DNA of 52,772 nucleotides from an uncultured Selenomonadales bacterium (lineage in GTDB: Bacteria > Bacillota > Negativicutes > Selenomonadales > Selenomonadaceae). Below, in pieces: positions 24,975-34,294 of this stretch. Within the stretch, counting starts at the first letter, position 1. The number at the start of each line of letters is the position of its first letter. Position numbers and translations under genes: made by a program. Below the pieces are notes generated by a model, which worked only from the letters and a program-made list of their open reading frames with translations, had not been told where the DNA came from and did not search any database. The stretch spans positions 1-52,772 of the forward strand of contig CALDHY010000095.1 in NCBI GenBank assembly GCA_937901445.1. Direction: 5' to 3'.

Positions 24975-26245
24975 TTATTTTCGGGAAATTTAAAAGATTG
25001 TAACATTCTCATCAAATAATCATATTCTGTGAATTGTCGCCACATCAACATTTTTTTTGGGTCGTTAATCGTATTGCGAACTGAATCTTTAATTTGCGAT
25101 AAAATTTTTATGCAAGCCTCGACGATATTTTTTACTATTGGATAATCCCGCGTTAAAATATTTGGCATTTCGCTCAAAAGTAATTTTATATCAGCAATCG
25201 AAACATTTGTAAAGAGTGTTTTATAAATTGCACGGAGCGCGGCTTCTTCAAAAAATTTTCCGGATTCTTCGTCCAAAATTCTGCCGCGCAGGTATTCAGC
25301 TAATTTGCGGCAAGTCAAAAAAGTTTCCATTTTGCCGTTGAAAAATTCTTTTGGCGCGTTTCTTTGAAAAGTTGGCGCAAGATTATTAACAAGCGCGCCG
25401 TAAATTTTTCCATAATTAATTTGATTTATTTTTTCGCCCATAATTTTTTGGCGGGAGTTACGATATTTTAAAATGCTGTCGTCGTAAACGTCATTACTTT
25501 CTTCATGACTGAAAGTCTTTTTTAATCGTTCTTCAGGATTTTTCCCGTACGCGGCGGAATTGCGCGCCATTTTATTTTGAAATTCTTCATGAGACTTGTA
25601 GAAGTAATGATTCATAATAATTTTATCAGAAATTTTATAATTGGTATTCGGGAAAAAGTGCAATGAAACTTCATCAAGTTGGTGGTAGCCGTCGAAGTAA
25701 ACCATATAATGCGGCGTAAACATATAATCAACTTTGCGCGGATTGGCGATAGTTTTTATGGTATCTTTTAGTTTATTGGCGTGGCGTGTAAATCTTTCCA
25801 AAACGCCCTTTGAATAATCTGCCTTTTCAAGATTATTGGAGCCGTACATTATCCAATTAATAACAAGTCCGCCGGCAGTTGATTTATTTTGAAAAATTTC
25901 ATCCGTAACTTCAAGGATACTTTTATTACTTTGCGGGAAAATAAATTCGTCACCGTCAATGAAAGTCATATAGCGGCAAAAAAATCTGTAAAGTTGAACC
26001 GCTTCGTTAAAAGTGTCTACTTGTTTACGTTTGTCGGGGGCAAAAATACAAGTTACAATCCCGCGCTCAACGTAAGGTCTTAAAATTTCCTTCATATTGT
26101 CGGGACTGTTGTGATCGTAAATGAAAAAGTGATCTACGCCCGCCAAAATGTGATAGTCAAGCCATTCTTTTAAATACGGTCCTTCATTTTTCAACATTGA
26201 AACAACGGCTAAATCGTACAAAAATAGATTTTTATCAACTGCCAT
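24968..26245 (-). CDS. GT92/GT2-like glycosyltransferase, copy A
   Basis: 425 residues, ATG behind AAAGGAG. The N-terminal nucleotide-sugar domain has VVSMLKNEGPYLKEWLDYHI, a GVDHFFIYDHNSPDN strand-turn, and the metal-binding DxD-type motif FIDGDEFIFP at about residue 97. This layout matches the glycosyltransferase family 92/DUF23 group. A helical C-terminal third is shared with copy B. No signal peptide or membrane segment, so probably cytoplasmic, acting on a cell-surface glycan precursor; sugar and acceptor unknown. It is a tandem paralogue of the gene at 26365, and its ribosome site lies in the relic of a third copy. Confidence 0.85.
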   Translation of the reverse strand: MAVDKNLFLYDLAVVSMLKNEGPYLKEWLDYHILAGVDHFFIYDHNSPDNMKEILRPYVERGIVTCIFAPDKRKQVDTFNEAVQLYRFFCRYMTFIDGDEFIFPQSNKSILEVTDEIFQNKSTAGGLVINWIMYGSNNLEKADYSKGVLERFTRHANKLKDTIKTIANPRKVDYMFTPHYMVYFDGYHQLDEVSLHFFPNTNYKISDKIIMNHYFYKSHEEFQNKMARNSAAYGKNPEERLKKTFSHEESNDVYDDSILKYRNSRQKIMGEKINQINYGKIYGALVNNLAPTFQRNAPKEFFNGKMETFLTCRKLAEYLRGRILDEESGKFFEEAALRAIYKTLFTNVSIADIKLLLSEMPNILTRDYPIVKNIVEACIKILSQIKDSVRNTINDPKKMLMWRQFTEYDYLMRMLQSFKFPENKG

Positions 26246-26350
26246 TTAGTTTTCTCCTTTCGGTTCAAAAGTTTTCAGCATTTCCGGCAGGTATTGCAAT
26301 TTTATAAAATCGTTCCACGTGTTAGCTATTGGCGTGCGGAATTTATCCAT
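26246..26350 (-). pseudogene. 3' relic of a third GT92-like gene
   Basis: About 100 bases nearly identical to the 3' end of copy B (26365-26475). Minus-strand frame from ATG 26350 to TAA 26246-26248, 34 codons: MDKFRTPIANTWNDFIKLQY, then a tail matching copy B apart from a few changes. The stop nearly touches the copy A start. Best explained as the scar of a tandem glycosyltransferase gene lost by recombination. Confidence 0.85.
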
Positions 26351-26364
26351 AGGTTTTGACATCT

Positions 26365-27657
26365 TCAAATTTTTTCTTTCGGTTCAAAAGTTTTCAGCAT
26401 TTCCAGCAGATATTGCAATTTTATAAAATCGTTCCACGTGTTAGCAACGGGCGTGCGGAATTTATCCATAAATTTTGGAATTATTTTTATACAGGATTGG
26501 CGGATATTTTCGGCGGCGGGGTAATTCATTTTTAAAATATTCGGCAGTTCAAAAATCAAAAGGCGTAAATCTGCAGGAGCTATTGAGGCGTACAAAGTTT
26601 TATTAATTGCCTCAAGCGACATTTCTTCAAAGAATTTTCCTACCGTTTCATTCAAAAGTTTTTCGCGCAGATATGACGCCACCCTTAGACAAGTTAAAAA
26701 AGTTTCCATTTTGCCAGCAAAAACTTTTTTGGCGGGATTCTTGCCGAAAGTCGGAGATACATTTCTTAAAAGCGCGGTGTAAACTCTTTGCCTTTTGGCG
26801 TTATCAGCTTCAAGCGGAACTTTGGAGCGGGCGTCACGATAAGCTAAAATACTGTCATCGAAAACTTCGTTATGGTCGTCCCTTTTGAAGCGGTTGAGGT
26901 TGTAAATATTATTTTTGTTATCTGCAGTGCCGCGCGTGATTTTATTCAGATATTCTTCCTTAGATTTTACCGAATAATGATTCATAACAATTTTATCGAC
27001 AAGCGGCGGATTGTTGTAGTAAGTTTCGACGCGCCCGCCTTCAGAATTTACCGCAAAAAAACCTTCAAAATAATATGCATAGTGCGGATTGCCGAAATGA
27101 TGAACTTTGCGGGGATTGGTTATAGTGCTTACGTGCGCCGTACCGCCGGGCAAACTTTTATTTGAAATTAGCGGTATCCAGTCAATGGGAGCGCGGCGGG
27201 TAAATCTTTCAAGCACGCCCTTTGAATAATCTGCAGTTTCAAGATTGTTACTGCCGAAATAATAAATGTTTGCGGCAAGTCCGCCGGCGTTAGGTTTATC
27301 TTCCAAAATTTCGTCAGTAATTTCAACAATTCCTTTATTATTTTGCGGAAAAATAAATTCGTCGGCGTCAATAAAAGCAATGTACCGGCAGAAAAATTTG
27401 TAACTTTGAATTGCCTCATTGTAAGCTTCATACTGCCGCGCCTTGCCGGGATAAAAAATATAAGTAACTATTCCGGCGTCAACGTACGGCTGCAAAATTT
27501 CCTTAAGATTATCGGAACTTTCATTGTCAAAAATATAAAAATGTTCGACGCCCGCCAATAAATGATAGTCAAGCCATTCTTTGACGTAGGGAGCCTCATT
27601 CTTCATGATTGAAACGACCGCCAAATTATACAAAAATAAATTTTTATCAACCGCCAC
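26365..27657 (-). CDS. GT92/GT2-like glycosyltransferase, copy B
   Basis: 430 residues, GTG start behind GGAGGT. Same architecture as copy A: MAVDKNLFLYNLAVVSIMKN at the start, EWLDYHLLAGVEHFYIFDN, DxD-type FIDADEFIFP at about residue 100. The N-terminal 100 residues are close to copy A and the middle differs more, suggesting different acceptor use. Lies downstream of glgA after a strong terminator, so it probably starts its own transcription unit with copy A and the GH13-GH77 gene. Confidence 0.85.
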   Translation of the reverse strand: MAVDKNLFLYNLAVVSIMKNEAPYVKEWLDYHLLAGVEHFYIFDNESSDNLKEILQPYVDAGIVTYIFYPGKARQYEAYNEAIQSYKFFCRYIAFIDADEFIFPQNNKGIVEITDEILEDKPNAGGLAANIYYFGSNNLETADYSKGVLERFTRRAPIDWIPLISNKSLPGGTAHVSTITNPRKVHHFGNPHYAYYFEGFFAVNSEGGRVETYYNNPPLVDKIVMNHYSVKSKEEYLNKITRGTADNKNNIYNLNRFKRDDHNEVFDDSILAYRDARSKVPLEADNAKRQRVYTALLRNVSPTFGKNPAKKVFAGKMETFLTCLRVASYLREKLLNETVGKFFEEMSLEAINKTLYASIAPADLRLLIFELPNILKMNYPAAENIRQSCIKIIPKFMDKFRTPVANTWNDFIKLQYLLEMLKTFEPKEKI

Positions 27658-27677
27658 AAAATTACCTCCATTATAAA

Positions 27678-27715
27678 GAAAAAAGCCCGACGAGAGAAAA
27701 GCCGCTCGCCGGACT
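27678..27715 (-). terminator. Intrinsic terminator at the end of the glycogen operon
   Basis: On the minus strand AGTCCGGCGAG (27715-27705) pairs with CTCGTCGGGCT (27694-27684), 11 pairs with two G-U, 10-base loop, followed by TTTTTT. It lies after glgA and the octamer hairpin O1. Confidence 0.9.
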
Positions 27716-27720
27716 TTCCG

Positions 27721-27803
27721 AGTAGTGGGGCAGTGTTATAGTTTGGTAGTGTTATAGTTAAATTACTATCACACTATCCAACTACCCAACTATTCAACTA
27801 TTT
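27721..27803. repeat. Octamer-type repeat hairpin O1 (after glgA)
   Basis: On the minus strand TAGTTGAA, TAGTTGGG, TAGTTGGA, TAGTGTGA follow one another in 8-base steps, starting with the glgA stop codon TAG (27798-27800). After TAGTAATT comes a return arm TAACTATAACACTACC and more, quasi-complementary. Exact 8-base phase. Confidence 0.8.
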
Positions 27804-29246
27804 TGCCATTAATTTTGCATAAAGTTCCCTGTATTCGCGGGCAGATTCAGTCCAGCTGTAGTCGCTGTTCATTGCGTTTGAAACTATTTGCAGCCAGATT
27901 TCAAAATTGCCGTAAGTGCTAAGTGCGCGTTTGAGAGCATACATCATTTCATGTGCGTTATAGTTCGAGAAAACAAAGCCGTTGCCTTCTTTTTCGTACT
28001 TGTCATATTGATGAACTGTATCTTTCAATCCGCCGGTTTCACGAACGACAGGAGCCGCGCCGTAACGCATGGCGATTAACTGTCCAATTCCGCACGGTTC
28101 ATAATTTGACGGCATCAAGAAAATATCAGACGCGCCGTAAATTCTCTGCGCGAGTTCATTTGAGAAATAAATATTGGTAGAAACTTTTTGCGGGAAACGC
28201 CACGCCAAGCCTTTAAACCAATCTTCGTAAACTTTATCGCCGGTGCCGAGCAGTACAAATTGGAAGTCTTCATGCTGTAAAAGTTCATCCATCATTCTAA
28301 CAACGAGGTCTAAACCTTTTGCGGCAACAAGGCGGGTAACCATTGAGACTACCGGTACTTTGCGATTCTGCGGCAAGCCGAGAATTTCTTGAAGTTTAAT
28401 TTTGTTATCGCACTTGCGCTCAAAGGCGTTGAAGGCGTCCGAATTGTCATATTGTACGAAAAGATTTTTATCAGTTGCAGGGTTATAAACGTCATAATCG
28501 ATACCGTTTACAATACCGTACAAATCATCTTTGCGGGCGCGGAGCAAGCCGTCCAAATGTTCGCCGAAATATTCATATTGAATTTCTTGAGCGTAAGTTT
28601 TGCTGACGGTTGAAACATAATCTGCGTAGATAATGCCGCCCTTCATAAAGTTTACGGCGTCATAAAATTCAAGGTCGCCGTTGTTGAAATATTTCCAATC
28701 TAAGCCGAGCACATCGCCCATAACGTCTTTTGAGAAAACGCCTTGATATTTGAGGTTATGAATTGTGTACAAAGTTTTGATATTGGCGTAGCGTTCGTCG
28801 CCCATATGTTCAAGTTTCAAAAGTACAGGAATTAATCCGGCGTGCCAATCGTTGGCGTTGATAACGTCTGGGAAAAAGTCAATCGCCGGTAAGCAATTCA
28901 AAACTGCGCGACAGAAGAAAGAAAATCTTTCGGCGTCGTCATCATAGCCGTAAAGCCCGTCACGGTAAAAATATTCTTCGTTGTCAACAAAGTAGAAAAT
29001 TACGCCGTCAATTTCGTATTTGTCAATTCCAACGTATTTAGTGCGCCACGAAACGGGAATAGTTCCGTCATAAACGTGTTCCATATTGTTGCGGAATTCT
29101 TCTTTGATTCTGCCGAATTTAGGCATAATAACGCGCACGTCAACGCCTTGTTTTTTCAATTCTTTTGGTAAGGAGCCTGCAACGTCCGCCAATCCGCCGG
29201 TTTTAATAAAAGGATTAGCTTCCGATGCTACATAAAGAACTTTCAT
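27798..29246 (-). CDS. glgA: Glycogen synthase (ADP-glucose)
   Basis: 482 residues from the ATG at 29246. The in-frame ATG at 29261 would place the GGAGG ribosome site inside the gene, so the later one is chosen. GT5 family: adds glucose from ADP-glucose to the growing alpha-1,4 chain. MKVLYVASEANPFIKTGGLA holds the KxGG ADP-glucose motif. The catalytic C-terminal part has SMVTRLVAAKGLDLV and MPSNYEPCGIGQL. Last gene of the glg operon. Confidence 0.96.
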   Translation of the reverse strand: MKVLYVASEANPFIKTGGLADVAGSLPKELKKQGVDVRVIMPKFGRIKEEFRNNMEHVYDGTIPVSWRTKYVGIDKYEIDGVIFYFVDNEEYFYRDGLYGYDDDAERFSFFCRAVLNCLPAIDFFPDVINANDWHAGLIPVLLKLEHMGDERYANIKTLYTIHNLKYQGVFSKDVMGDVLGLDWKYFNNGDLEFYDAVNFMKGGIIYADYVSTVSKTYAQEIQYEYFGEHLDGLLRARKDDLYGIVNGIDYDVYNPATDKNLFVQYDNSDAFNAFERKCDNKIKLQEILGLPQNRKVPVVSMVTRLVAAKGLDLVVRMMDELLQHEDFQFVLLGTGDKVYEDWFKGLAWRFPQKVSTNIYFSNELAQRIYGASDIFLMPSNYEPCGIGQLIAMRYGAAPVVRETGGLKDTVHQYDKYEKEGNGFVFSNYNAHEMMYALKRALSTYGNFEIWLQIVSNAMNSDYSWTESAREYRELYAKLMAK

Positions 29247-29313
29247 AAATATAACCTCCATAAGATTTTGTTACGAAATGCCGAAAATCTTTTTCGACAA
29301 AGAATCTTCGATT

Positions 29314-29394
29314 TAGTGGGGTAGTTGGATAGTTGGATAGTATTTGTGCTACCACGCTATCACACCATCACACTACCAAACTACGATAAGCGCG
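29314..29394. repeat. Octamer-type repeat hairpin O2 (between the AT-hook gene and glgA)
   Basis: Minus-strand units TAGTTTGG, TAGTGTGA, TGGTGTGA, TAGCGTGG, TAGCACAA, then a return arm with CTATCCAA repeated and CTACCCCA. It overlaps the last codons and TGA stop of the AT-hook-like gene (Ser-Leu-Val-Val). Confidence 0.8.
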
Positions 29395-29640
29395 TTTGTT
29401 AGGTTCTTCACCAACCGCAAATTGCCGCGTTTTGCCTGCCTCGCGCTTAAAGCGTGTACGGGCTTTTTGTCCTTCAGTCAATTTCGGACGCCCGCGCCGT
29501 CTTTTTTCTTTTATCAAATTGCCGCTTAATTTTAATTCATTTGATTCAGTAAAGTCAATCGATTCAATAACATTTCCTGCCTCGATAACTTCAATAGACG
29601 CTACAAAATGAATTGATTCAATTTCAAACGAATTAATCAT
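29368..29640 (-). CDS. Small basic AT-hook-like protein in the glycogen operon
   Basis: 90 residues from the ATG at 29640, which overlaps the end of glgB (AAAAATGATTAA), so the two are probably translationally coupled. An earlier start inside glgB is less likely. Residues 1-45 are acidic with alternating hydrophobics (FEIESIHFVASIEVIEAGNV). Residues 46-85 are strongly basic and contain KRRRGRPKLTEGQ, which has the GRP core of an AT-hook minor-groove DNA-binding motif. The final codons are inside repeat O2. No family recognised. It may be a DNA-binding protein or may bind RNA; its operon place suggests a link to glycogen genes. Codon use and base composition resemble real genes here. Confidence 0.6.
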   Translation of the reverse strand: MINSFEIESIHFVASIEVIEAGNVIESIDFTESNELKLSGNLIKEKRRRGRPKLTEGQKARTRFKREAGKTRQFAVGEEPNKRAYRSLVV

Positions 29641-31573
29641 TTTTCTTGGGTCCACTTCCTGCCTTGTATTTGAGGTAAATTGTGGCAAGCGGCGGAACTC
29701 TTATTTCGATAGATTGAGCGCGGTTGTGCCAAGCAACTTCTTGAGTCAAAAGGTCGCCTTCATTCTTAACGCCGGAGCCGCCGAATTCTTCAAGGTCGGA
29801 ATTGAAAACTTCAACATACGCGCCTTTGTCAGGTACGCCGATTCTGTAGCCGATACGAACTTCAGGCGTAAAGTTACAAACTGCAATGATATAATCTTCA
29901 CTGTCTTTAGCCTTGCGAATGAAAGAAACAACACTGTTATCGTTATCGTTAGGATCAATCCATTGGAAGCCGTTCCAGTCAAAGTCAATCTGCCAAAAAG
30001 CTTTATTGTCGCAGTAGAATTTATTCAGAGCCGCTGAATATTTTTGCATTTGAGTATGTTTTTCGTACTGTTCGACTAAGTGCCAGTCTAAGCTGTCATT
30101 TTCGTTCCATTCGATGAATTGCCCGTATTCGCCGCCCATGAATAAAAGTTTTTTGCCGGGGTGAGCCATCCAATAACCGAAGAAGCCGCGCAGTCCTGCA
30201 AATTTCTGCCAATAATCGCCGGGCATTTTTTCGATCAAAGAGCATTTGCCGTGTACAACTTCATCATGGCTAAGCGGCAGGATAAAGTTTTCTGAAAAAG
30301 CATACATAAACGAGAAAGTTACTTTGTCATGATTCCACTTGCGGTAAATTGGGTCAAGGCTGACATATTTAAGCATGTCATTCATCCAGCCCATATTCCA
30401 TTTGTAGTTGAAACCGAGCCCGCCCATGTAAACCGGCTTAGAAATTAAAGGCCAATCAGTGGATTCTTCAGCCATCATTAAAGCGTTGGGGTGATATTTG
30501 AAAACTGCCTCGTTAAGATTTTTAATAAATTCAATCGCTTCAAGGTTGCCTGTATCGCCGTATTTGTTAGGCGTCCATTCGCCTTCTTCACGACCGAAAT
30601 TCAAGTACAGCATATTTGCAACGCCGTCAATTCTCAAGCCGTCAATGTGAAATTCTTCAAACCAATAAAGCGCGTTGGAAATTAAAAAGCTGTGAACTTC
30701 GGTGCGTCCGTAGTCAAAATTGATTGTACCCCAGCCTTTATTGTCTGCAAGTTGCGGGTTGTCAGATTCATAAAGGTTAGTGCCGTCGAACTCGCGCAGT
30801 CCTTCATTATTTTTGCAGAAATGACCGGGTACCCAGTCCATAATGACGCCTATACCGTTTTTGTGCGCGGTTTCAATGAAATAACGAAAATCATTTGGCT
30901 CGCCGTAACGGCTGGTAGGTGCGTAATAGCCGGTTGTTTGATAACCCCATGAACCGTCGAAAGGATGCTCCGTCATTGGCATAAATTCAATATGAGTGTA
31001 ATTCATTTTTTTGACGTAAGCAATTAAACGGTCGGCAAGTTCACGGTAAGAAAGGTAAACGTCATCAGTATCACTGTTGCCACGCCCTTTACGTTGCCAC
31101 GATCCGGCGTGTACTTCATAAATCAACATTGGGCGGCTGTAGGAAGATTCTTTTGACTTAGCTTCCATATATTCGCCGTCTTGCCATTCGTAGTTTTCAA
31201 GATCATAAAGGCGGGACGCTGTATTAGGTTTTTTCTGCGCGTAAAAGCCATAGGGATCCGCCTTTAAAATGTGCGGTCCGCCCCATTGCGGCTCAATAGC
31301 ATATTTGTAATTATCGCCTTGTTTCAAGCCTTCAATAAAAATTTCCCAAGTTTCGCCGTCTTGAAGACGAATCATTTTATGTACGCGCGTATCCCAATTA
31401 TTAAAATCGCCAACAACGCTTACAGATTTTGCATTTTTCGCCCAAACTGCAAAGCGTACGCCCTTTTTGCCTTCGTGTTCGACAAAGTGCGCGCCGAGCA
31501 TTTCGTAGGCGTGAAAGTTTGTTCCTTGATGGAATAAATATAAATCATATTCGCTAAGTGCAGAAGTTTTCAC
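29633..31573 (-). CDS. glgB: 1,4-alpha-glucan branching enzyme
   Basis: 646 residues, GTG start behind AAAGGAGG. GH13 family, makes alpha-1,6 branches in glycogen. The N-terminal CBM48 has RFAVWAKNAKSVSVVGDFNN. In the barrel the catalytic residues are Asp in GLRIDGVANML (about 312), Glu in MMAEESTDW (about 368) and Asp in LSHDEVVHGK (about 434). C-terminal beta domain follows. It follows glgP across octamer hairpin O3. Confidence 0.97.
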   Translation of the reverse strand: MKTSALSEYDLYLFHQGTNFHAYEMLGAHFVEHEGKKGVRFAVWAKNAKSVSVVGDFNNWDTRVHKMIRLQDGETWEIFIEGLKQGDNYKYAIEPQWGGPHILKADPYGFYAQKKPNTASRLYDLENYEWQDGEYMEAKSKESSYSRPMLIYEVHAGSWQRKGRGNSDTDDVYLSYRELADRLIAYVKKMNYTHIEFMPMTEHPFDGSWGYQTTGYYAPTSRYGEPNDFRYFIETAHKNGIGVIMDWVPGHFCKNNEGLREFDGTNLYESDNPQLADNKGWGTINFDYGRTEVHSFLISNALYWFEEFHIDGLRIDGVANMLYLNFGREEGEWTPNKYGDTGNLEAIEFIKNLNEAVFKYHPNALMMAEESTDWPLISKPVYMGGLGFNYKWNMGWMNDMLKYVSLDPIYRKWNHDKVTFSFMYAFSENFILPLSHDEVVHGKCSLIEKMPGDYWQKFAGLRGFFGYWMAHPGKKLLFMGGEYGQFIEWNENDSLDWHLVEQYEKHTQMQKYSAALNKFYCDNKAFWQIDFDWNGFQWIDPNDNDNSVVSFIRKAKDSEDYIIAVCNFTPEVRIGYRIGVPDKGAYVEVFNSDLEEFGGSGVKNEGDLLTQEVAWHNRAQSIEIRVPPLATIYLKYKAGSGPKKND

Positions 31574-31589
31574 AAGTTCAGCCTCCTTT

Positions 31590-31654
31590 GTAGTAGTGTA
31601 GTGTGGTAGTGGGGTAGTGTTGTAGTAATTGCTATCCCACTATCCCGCTACTAT
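31590..31654. repeat. Octamer-type repeat hairpin O3 (between glgP and glgB)
   Basis: Minus strand: TAGTAGCGGGATAGTGGGA arm beginning with the glgP stop TAG (31651-31653), loop near GCAATTA, return arm with ACACTACC and CCACTACC units. The glgB ribosome site follows at once. Confidence 0.8.
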
Positions 31655-34116
31655 TGAATTTTACAAGGTACGATACTCCAAATTTCGTCCGCGTATTCGT
31701 CAATGGTTCTATCTGAAGAGAATCGCGCAGAATTTGCAATGTTAATGGCGGCAGATTTAAGCCAGCCCATTCTGTCTTGATAACGTGCGTAAATTTCGCT
31801 GTGCGCGTCAATGTAGGCGTTGAAGTCTTTCATAATGAAAAATTCATCGCCGCCTTGAATCAGATAATCGCGCAGGGATTGGAAGTTGCCGTATGTGCCG
31901 TCAGTCAATCTGTTTACAACGATTTTAACATTTTGGTTGCTGTTGTATTCGTTCCAAGCGTTGTATTCGCCTGTTTCATAAAATCTTAAAACTTCGCCGG
32001 CTTTCAAGCCGAAAATAACAATGTTATCATCGCCTACCGCTTCACGAATTTCAACGTTTGCGCCGTCAAGAGTGCCTAAAGTAATTGCGCCGTTCATCAT
32101 AAATTTCATATTGCCGGTGCCGGACGCTTCTTTTGACGCGGTAGAAATTTGCTCTGAAACGTCAGCTGCAGGATAGACAATTTCGCCAATGGAAACGCCG
32201 AAATTTTCAATGAAGACAACTTTTAATTTGCCTTTAATCGAGGCGTCATTGTTAATTTTGGCGGCAACTGCAAGAATTAATCTGATAGTTTCTTTTGCAA
32301 TGTAATAACCGGGCGCGGCTTTTCCGCCGAAGAAATAAGTTGTTGCGGGCGGATTGTAGCTGGGATCTGTTTTAAGTTTTTCGTACTGCCACATAATGTG
32401 CAGAATGTTCATCAGCTGGCGTTTGTACGAATGGATACGCTTAACTTGAATATCAAACAAAGTATCCGGGTCAACGTCAATGTTGTTGTGTTTCTTGACG
32501 TATTCGGCAAGTGCAACTTTGCGCAGGTGTTTAATTTTATCCAATTCTTGTAAAACTAATCTGTCGTCAACAGCTTCATTCAGTAAATCGAGTTGTTCGG
32601 GGTGTCTGTGCCAAATTCTGCTGCCAATGGTTTTATCGATTAAGTTTGCAAGTTCGGGATTTGCGCCCATTAACCAGCGGCGGTGAGTAATACCGTTAGT
32701 TTTGTTATTGAACATTCTGGGCCAATATTCGTAAAAGTCATGCAAAGTTGTTGACTTCAAAATTTCTGAATGGATTCTTGCAACGCCGTTTACAGAGTGT
32801 GAACCGACAATAGCAAGTCTAGCCATATGAACTTCGCCGTTTTCAATAATTGACATTGCGCGGAGTTTGTCAACATTGCCGGGATAACGCGCCTTGACAT
32901 ATTCAACATGGCGACGGTTAATTTCGTCAATAATCATATAAACGCGCGGCAAAAGTGCTTTGAACATATCGACGGGCCAACGTTCCAATGCTTCCGGCAT
33001 AATCGTGTGGTTGGTATAAGCCATTGTATTTCTTGTAATAACCCACGCTTCATTCCATTCAAGCTCGTATTCGTCAACCAAAAGGCGCATCAATTCGGCA
33101 ACGCACAACGCGGGGTGTGTATCGTTGATATGAATAGCAACTTTTTTATCGAATTCACGAATATTAAAGCCGGAGCGTACGAAATGACGAACGATACTTT
33201 GAACGCCTGCAGAAACCATAAAATATTCTTGAATAAGGCGCATTCTGCGTCCTTCGTGCGAGCTGTCGTCAGGATACAAATATTGCGTGATACTTTCAAC
33301 AAAATCTCTGTATTCATTTTTGGCGCGCAGTTGTTCGTGAGTCAACATTCCGTAATCTGAAAAATCACGATTAACTTCAGCATTCCAGAGACGCAAAGTA
33401 TTAACAGTTTTATTGTGGTAGCCAACAATCGGCACATCGTACGGTACAGCCATAACAATCATAGCGTTTTCATGAACAAGTTTTAAGGAGCCGTCGCCTT
33501 GTTCCTTCATGTAGGCGTTGCCGTTGAATTTTACGTTAATAGCTTTATCGGGCTTGCGATATTCCCACGCAAATCCGTCGCGCAGCCAATTATCTGGAAT
33601 TTCGACTTGTTGCCCGCGAATAATTTTTTGTTCAAAAAGTCCATACTGATAACGAATACTGCAGCCGTGTCCGGGCAGACGGTGCGCCGCCAATGAATCA
33701 ATGAAACACGCGGCAAGACGCCCTAAGCCGCCGTTGCCTAAGCCTGCATCCGGTTCTTCTTCTATGGCGTCGTCAAGATTCAAGTTTAAATCTTCCATAA
33801 CTTCACGAAAAGCTTCATCAATACCGAGATTGATTAAGTTGGACTTCAAAAGACGCCCCATCAAAAATTCAATCGAAAAGTAATAGACTTGCTTAACTTG
33901 ACGATCCATATAAGCCTTGTTAGTTTTGATCCAGTTTTCAGAAATAATTTGTTTAGCCACTGCCGCAACGGTTTTATAAATATCACTCATCGGCAATTCA
34001 TTAATATCGCGCCCAAACATAATGTGCGCAGAGCTTACGAAACGGTTTTTCAGATTCTCCTTGAGTTTTTCATATTCCTTGCTAACTGCGGCTTTTTTAT
34101 CAATTTCTTTCGCCAA
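31651..34116 (-). CDS. glgP: Glycogen phosphorylase
   Basis: 821 residues, TTG start behind AAGGAGGG. GT35: releases glucose-1-phosphate from glycogen with phosphate, PLP-dependent. The PLP Lys is in SGTGNMKFMMNGAITLGTLD (about residue 670). Substrate-site motifs include GNGGLGRLAACF and HINDTHPALCVAEL. Normal length. The 178-base gap upstream to glgD has no octamer and no gene; it holds a G/C-rich stretch without a clear hairpin. Confidence 0.97.
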   Translation of the reverse strand: MAKEIDKKAAVSKEYEKLKENLKNRFVSSAHIMFGRDINELPMSDIYKTVAAVAKQIISENWIKTNKAYMDRQVKQVYYFSIEFLMGRLLKSNLINLGIDEAFREVMEDLNLNLDDAIEEEPDAGLGNGGLGRLAACFIDSLAAHRLPGHGCSIRYQYGLFEQKIIRGQQVEIPDNWLRDGFAWEYRKPDKAINVKFNGNAYMKEQGDGSLKLVHENAMIVMAVPYDVPIVGYHNKTVNTLRLWNAEVNRDFSDYGMLTHEQLRAKNEYRDFVESITQYLYPDDSSHEGRRMRLIQEYFMVSAGVQSIVRHFVRSGFNIREFDKKVAIHINDTHPALCVAELMRLLVDEYELEWNEAWVITRNTMAYTNHTIMPEALERWPVDMFKALLPRVYMIIDEINRRHVEYVKARYPGNVDKLRAMSIIENGEVHMARLAIVGSHSVNGVARIHSEILKSTTLHDFYEYWPRMFNNKTNGITHRRWLMGANPELANLIDKTIGSRIWHRHPEQLDLLNEAVDDRLVLQELDKIKHLRKVALAEYVKKHNNIDVDPDTLFDIQVKRIHSYKRQLMNILHIMWQYEKLKTDPSYNPPATTYFFGGKAAPGYYIAKETIRLILAVAAKINNDASIKGKLKVVFIENFGVSIGEIVYPAADVSEQISTASKEASGTGNMKFMMNGAITLGTLDGANVEIREAVGDDNIVIFGLKAGEVLRFYETGEYNAWNEYNSNQNVKIVVNRLTDGTYGNFQSLRDYLIQGGDEFFIMKDFNAYIDAHSEIYARYQDRMGWLKSAAINIANSARFSSDRTIDEYADEIWSIVPCKIQ

Positions 34117-34294
34117 ACAAAAACCCTCCTTAAAAAAAATTTATTTCGCCGCATACGTGAAGAAGGGAAATAATGCGGTCGATTTAAAATCACAAAAAGT
34201 GGCGAATTTCCACAGCCGAGCCAAATTATTTCTCGCCGTTAAAAATCCGCCGCCTTTCTTTTTTTAGTTTGCGGGAACTAATTTAAAGTTCATC

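Noticed and set aside
26246..26350. Real small gene of 34 codons
   Set aside because: It is nearly identical to the C-terminal end of the adjacent glycosyltransferase gene, so a recombination remnant is the simpler reading.
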